From assembly GCA_035443945.1 (NCBI GenBank), contig DAOMNQ010000003.1:1-64000 (forward strand): a stretch of DNA of 64,000 nt, in the 5' to 3' direction. Position 1 is the first letter of the stretch. Each line of letters starts with the position of its first letter. Positions 61,184 through 64,000 of this stretch are shown here, one piece after another. A program made the position numbers and the translations under genes. The stretch is from CAADGN01 sp035443945. Its GTDB lineage: Bacteria; Planctomycetota; Phycisphaerae; Phycisphaerales; UBA1924. The notes under the pieces were generated by a model. The model was not told where the DNA came from. It worked only from the letters and a program-made list of their open reading frames with translations, and did no database searches.

Positions 61184-61609
61184 TCACCCCGCCTGCCGGA
61201 TCGACAGCCGCCAGTCCTTCGCCTCGGTGCTCAGGGCGCGACCGTCCAGGAACACCTGCTGCCGCGGCGTGATCGACTTGTACTTCCACCCCGACTGCGA
61301 CAGCGGCCGCCCGCGCTCGTCGAAGAACTCGAACTGGTACTGCACCCGCGTGTACCCGTCCTGCATCGAGCGCACCGGCGCAACCACACGCATCGGCTCC
61401 GTCTCCGTCGCCGGCGTCACGTTCGGCTGCGAGAACCCGAGCAGGTCGTTCAGCGGCCTCGTCACCACGATCTGCGGGTAGTCCGACAGCGGGATCGGGT
61501 CCACTCGCCCGCGGTACGGCGGCGCGCTGCTCTGGCACGCCGCCGCGCCGAGCAGGCCTCCGACCGAGATTGTCGCCGCGAGCATGTTCATCAGTGTGCG
61601 AGATGCCAT
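61184..61609 (-). CDS. YcfL-like lipoprotein
   Basis: Lipoprotein of 141 residues resembling YcfL (DUF1425). The signal peptide ends in LLGAAACQSS with the lipid-modified Cys25. The body has YPQIVVTRPLNDLLGFSQPN, the family's beta segment VQYQFEFFDERGRPL and GWKYKSITPRQQVFLDG. AAGGAG precedes the ATG at 61609. In E. coli and Vibrio, YcfL is encoded beside LpoB; here a COG3014-like and an LpoB-like gene lie upstream on the same strand. The role of YcfL is not established. Confidence 0.78.
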   Translation of the reverse strand: MASRTLMNMLAATISVGGLLGAAACQSSAPPYRGRVDPIPLSDYPQIVVTRPLNDLLGFSQPNVTPATETEPMRVVAPVRSMQDGYTRVQYQFEFFDERGRPLSQSGWKYKSITPRQQVFLDGRALSTEAKDWRLSIRQAG

Positions 61610-61635
61610 GGTTGTCTCCTTGCGTCTGTGCGTCG

Positions 61636-61765
61636 AGCCTGTCCCAAAGCCGAAAACTCACCACAGAGACACAGAGGGCACAGAGAGAAATCGCTTGTTG
61701 TCCCGCCTCTGTGATCTCTGTGCCTCTGTGGTAACAACCGTGTTTGGGAGATATGGGATAGGCCC
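61636..61765. repeat. palindromic repeat element, copy B
   Basis: Inverted orientation relative to copy A: CACCACAGAGACACAGAGGG on the left, CTCTGTGCCTCTGTGGT on the right, with degenerate ends (GAGCCTGTCCCA and TGGGATAGGCCC). It lies between the YcfL-like and COG3014-like genes, just upstream of the former's ribosome site. Confidence 0.8.
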
Positions 61766-61805
61766 TCGTCTGATACCGCGCCCCGAAGCGCGGGTTGATG
61801 CTTCG

Positions 61806-63470
61806 CTACTCCGCAGTCTCTGCTTCGGCGCGGATACGGGCCGCCAACTCGCGCACTTCGCGCGAGCGCGGCGTGTACGCCGGGTGCTCCTGCCCGAACA
61901 GCCGTGCGAACGCCGTCGTGCCGGCCTGGGGCGTGAAGACCGTCCTCCCGCCTTCGAACACGTGCCCACGCGCGCGCCGTCGCTCCGCGCCGGGGAGCGT
62001 CTCCAGCCCTTCGAGTCGGTAGAGTTCGAGGAGTCGTCCGAACGAGACGTCGCCCGGCAGCCCCGCACGCTGATACTCGACCAGCAGGTCCGGCGTCGGC
62101 GCGCGCACGCACCTACCACCGAGGATGTACGGCAGCGTCGGCGCGTCGAGCGCAACCGTCTCGTCGTTCGCGTAAAGGATGCGCCCCGACACCGCCCACG
62201 CCGGCGCGAATCCCGTTCCGTACGGGTCCGCCGCCAGCCGCGCATACCGAACCGTCAACTCGCCGCGCGCAGGCGCAGGCAGCCCCGCGAGCGTCAGCCG
62301 CGTCCCCGGCCTTCCCGCAACCTGCACCGTCACCGGCCCGTCCGCGCCGCGGACCGGCACGAGGTACACAAGCCGCGGCAACAGTTCGTTGTGCCGAGTG
62401 TCCGCCTTCGAGCCGGCCCGAACCGCCAACCCCGCGAGCAGCATCCCGAGTCCCGCCAGTTGCGCCTCCGTGTCGTCCGACCCGATCGCGACCGCCGCCC
62501 CGGCCACCATCAGCCCCGACCCCAGTAGGCTCTTCACGCGCCGCACGTCCTCGAGATTGTTCCAGCGGTGGTCGCGCGCCATCTCGTTGAGGTCGCAGAC
62601 CGCGGGCAGTTCCGTGTACGCGCTCCCACCATGCGACACGACCAGCCCCCCCGCCGGCCCACGTTCGCGGGGCACGAACGCCGCCACCACCCCGTCCTGC
62701 CCCGTGGCGATCTTCTCCGGCCCAAGGCCCGCTTCCACGATCAGCAGTGTGTCGTAGTCGCCGTGCTCGAGCGTGGACGCGAGCGACGCAAGCCGGGGCG
62801 CGACTGCCGCGGCCTTGGCGAAGTGCTCCGTCGCCTCCTGCGGCCGGTCGAGCATCCGGTTCGCCACGCCCGCGAGCAGATACCCGAGCGCGAAGTCGGA
62901 CTCAGCCGCCGTGTAGCCCGTCGAGAGGTAGTCCCCGCCGTCGCGGTCACGGCGTGCCGCGCGTTCCGTCAGTTCGATCGACGTGAGCGATTCACCGCCC
63001 GCGCCCCGCCCGAAGTCACGCAGCAGAAAGAGCGAGTCCTGCGCCGCCGCCCGCGCGTTTCCCCAGTCCGCCATCACCATGTCATGCACCGCGACGTAGG
63101 CGTACCCCATCGCCTGCTCGAACGGCTCGCCCTTCCAGATCCGCACGCCCTCGTGCACGACCACCGACGGCACCGTGCGGTCCGCGTTCAGCCCCTGCGT
63201 CCGCAGCAGGTCGTACACCTCGCCCAGGTGCGGCTCCGCGGCCTCCGGCAGCCCGTCCGCCAGCGCGACGATCCCCGCCTTCGTGCGCGCCAGCAGATAC
63301 CCGGGATCCGAGCGGCTGGACGGCATCGTCGCCGCGATGCGCCCCCGCGCATCACCGTACCGCCCGCGCGAGACATCGCTCATCACCGTCGAGTCAGGCC
63401 GGTACGAAGCACAGCCGCACACGACCAGCGCCGCTGCAAGTGCCGCGAGTTGTCCCGTCCGATGGTTCAT
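61806..63470 (-). CDS. COG3014-like lipoprotein
   Basis: Lipoprotein of 554 residues. The signal MNHRTGQLAALAAALVVCGC ends in a lipobox-like CGCAS. A TPR-like helical half (about 30-260) includes PGYLLARTKAGIVALADGLP, YAYVAVHDMVMADWGNARAA and FALGYLLAGVANRMLDRPQE. It is followed by a beta-rich half with LLIVEAGLGPEKIATGQDG and WNNLEDVRRVKSLLGSGLMV. This order matches the poorly characterised COG3014 family, which in Vibrio and relatives neighbours YcfL and LpoB. The ATG at 63470 is chosen over 63488. Repeat elements flank it on both sides. Confidence 0.78.
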   Translation of the reverse strand: MNHRTGQLAALAAALVVCGCASYRPDSTVMSDVSRGRYGDARGRIAATMPSSRSDPGYLLARTKAGIVALADGLPEAAEPHLGEVYDLLRTQGLNADRTVPSVVVHEGVRIWKGEPFEQAMGYAYVAVHDMVMADWGNARAAAQDSLFLLRDFGRGAGGESLTSIELTERAARRDRDGGDYLSTGYTAAESDFALGYLLAGVANRMLDRPQEATEHFAKAAAVAPRLASLASTLEHGDYDTLLIVEAGLGPEKIATGQDGVVAAFVPRERGPAGGLVVSHGGSAYTELPAVCDLNEMARDHRWNNLEDVRRVKSLLGSGLMVAGAAVAIGSDDTEAQLAGLGMLLAGLAVRAGSKADTRHNELLPRLVYLVPVRGADGPVTVQVAGRPGTRLTLAGLPAPARGELTVRYARLAADPYGTGFAPAWAVSGRILYANDETVALDAPTLPYILGGRCVRAPTPDLLVEYQRAGLPGDVSFGRLLELYRLEGLETLPGAERRRARGHVFEGGRTVFTPQAGTTAFARLFGQEHPAYTPRSREVRELAARIRAEAETAE

Positions 63471-63542
63471 GGTGCGACGCTCAATCATGACTCGAACGCA
63501 AAGACCGCAAGAGGTCCGATGATCCGAACAGTCCCTGTGAGA

Positions 63543-63670
63543 GGCTATCCGGGAACCTATGTTTCACCACAGAGACACAGAGATCACAGAGACGGGAAAA
63601 CAAGCTTCATTTCTCTGTGCCCTCTGTGCCTCTGTGGTGAAGTTGTGCTTTGTGGATATGGGATAGGTGC
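63543..63670. repeat. palindromic repeat element, copy C
   Basis: Same orientation as copy A: TTCACCACAGAGACACAGAG, then CTCTGTGCCTCTGTGGTGAA on the right, ending GGATATGGGATAGGT. The left terminal repeat is partly degraded (CTATCC.. and AACCTAT). It occupies most of the space between the LpoB-like and COG3014-like genes, so any shared transcript must cross its hairpin. Confidence 0.8.
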
Positions 63671-63692
63671 TGCACGCTCTGCCACTCCGCCT

Positions 63693-64000
63693 TTAGTCCA
63701 CCAACAGCCCTTTCGCTTCTCTCGCAAACTCCACGTCCGCCTGCCACACCACCTCGCGCGAGTCGATCTCCTCGACTTCATACGAGATCAGGTACACGTC
63801 CTTGCGTACGTCCGCCGGCCCCGTGCCGCGCGTCGGCCCGCCCCGAACCACCGATCGGATCGTTGCCCGCAGCACGTGGGTCGGGTTGTGCTCAGGCAGC
63901 AGGTCTGGGTATTCGATCCCCGTCTCCCGCAGCAGCGCGGCCTTCTCGGGCGGCAACTGGAACACCACGACCCGCTCGCGCGCCGCCTGCTGCACGCCCC
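63693..64000 (-). CDS. lpoB: LpoB-like penicillin-binding-protein activator, C-terminal part (cut by window edge)
   Basis: The last 102 residues of a protein whose start lies beyond the window. THVLRATIRSVVRGGPTRG, VRKDVYLISYEVEEIDSREV and VVWQADVEFAREAKGLLVD match the C-terminal domain of LpoB/YcfM, an outer-membrane lipoprotein that activates PBP1b in enterobacteria. The context (COG3014-like and YcfL-like genes downstream on the same strand) supports the call. Its target in a planctomycete is unclear. Confidence 0.72.
   Translation of the reverse strand, partial: GVQQAARERVVVFQLPPEKAALLRETGIEYPDLLPEHNPTHVLRATIRSVVRGGPTRGTGPADVRKDVYLISYEVEEIDSREVVWQADVEFAREAKGLLVD

Overview
The window is high-GC bacterial DNA and most likely comes from a planctomycete of the class Phycisphaerae (Phycisphaerales). 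The lineage signals are: a 3,164-residue exported protein that opens with the planctomycete LEERKLL-type N-terminal motif; three small secreted proteins ending in a PAP(A/P)-type PEP-CTERM sorting signal and an Arg-rich tail; two secreted proteins with C-terminal dockerin-like repeats rich in D-x-N-x-D; two pseudopilins of the planctomycete DUF1559-like kind; and an ECF sigma/FecR pair next to one of the pseudopilins. Housekeeping genes (atpD, sucC, pckA, gyrB, rpoD, dnaG, clpX, pheA, tRNA-His) show this is chromosome, not plasmid or phage. No rRNA, CRISPR array, transposase or integrase was seen.

Layout. 1-10.8 kb: the 5' end of atpD, small secreted proteins, a 136-bp palindromic repeat element, a phased 21-bp tandem array, and a leftward cluster (secreted protein, ECF sigma factor, FecR-like anti-sigma protein, pseudopilin) whose sigma gene is interrupted by a 10-N assembly gap. 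Then come a methyltransferase, sucC, a secreted beta-helix protein and a PEP-CTERM protein. 10.9-33.4 kb is core metabolism and information processing: pckA, tRNA-His, a hybrid histidine kinase, a fructosamine-kinase-like gene overlapping gyrB, an M24 peptidase, a DUF885 protein, rpoD and dnaG, acylphosphatase, a HAD phosphatase, clpX and pheA. 33.8-45 kb: the giant beta-solenoid surface protein, then a secreted subtilisin with dockerin-like repeats. 45-52 kb: a GH31 alpha-glucosidase divergent from a four-gene Mn/Zn-type ABC importer whose two permeases both carry DtxR/MntR-like C-terminal domains. 52-58 kb: a second dockerin-tailed secreted protein, a deaminase/PIG-L deacetylase fusion and a frameshifted Gfo/Idh/MocA oxidoreductase. 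58.3-61.2 kb: a compact, probably co-transcribed set of four genes (a two-anchor membrane protein, a six-cysteine exported protein, a MauE-like membrane protein, a pseudopilin). 61.2-64 kb: a leftward LpoB / COG3014 / YcfL-like lipoprotein set, with two copies of the palindromic repeat flanking the middle gene.

Two loci look most worth following up. One is the metal importer with regulator-like domains on both permeases and a dyad over its promoter. The other is the MauE-centred four-gene set, which reads as a dedicated disulfide-maturation or secretion cassette. Both functional readings are inferences from domain architecture and context.
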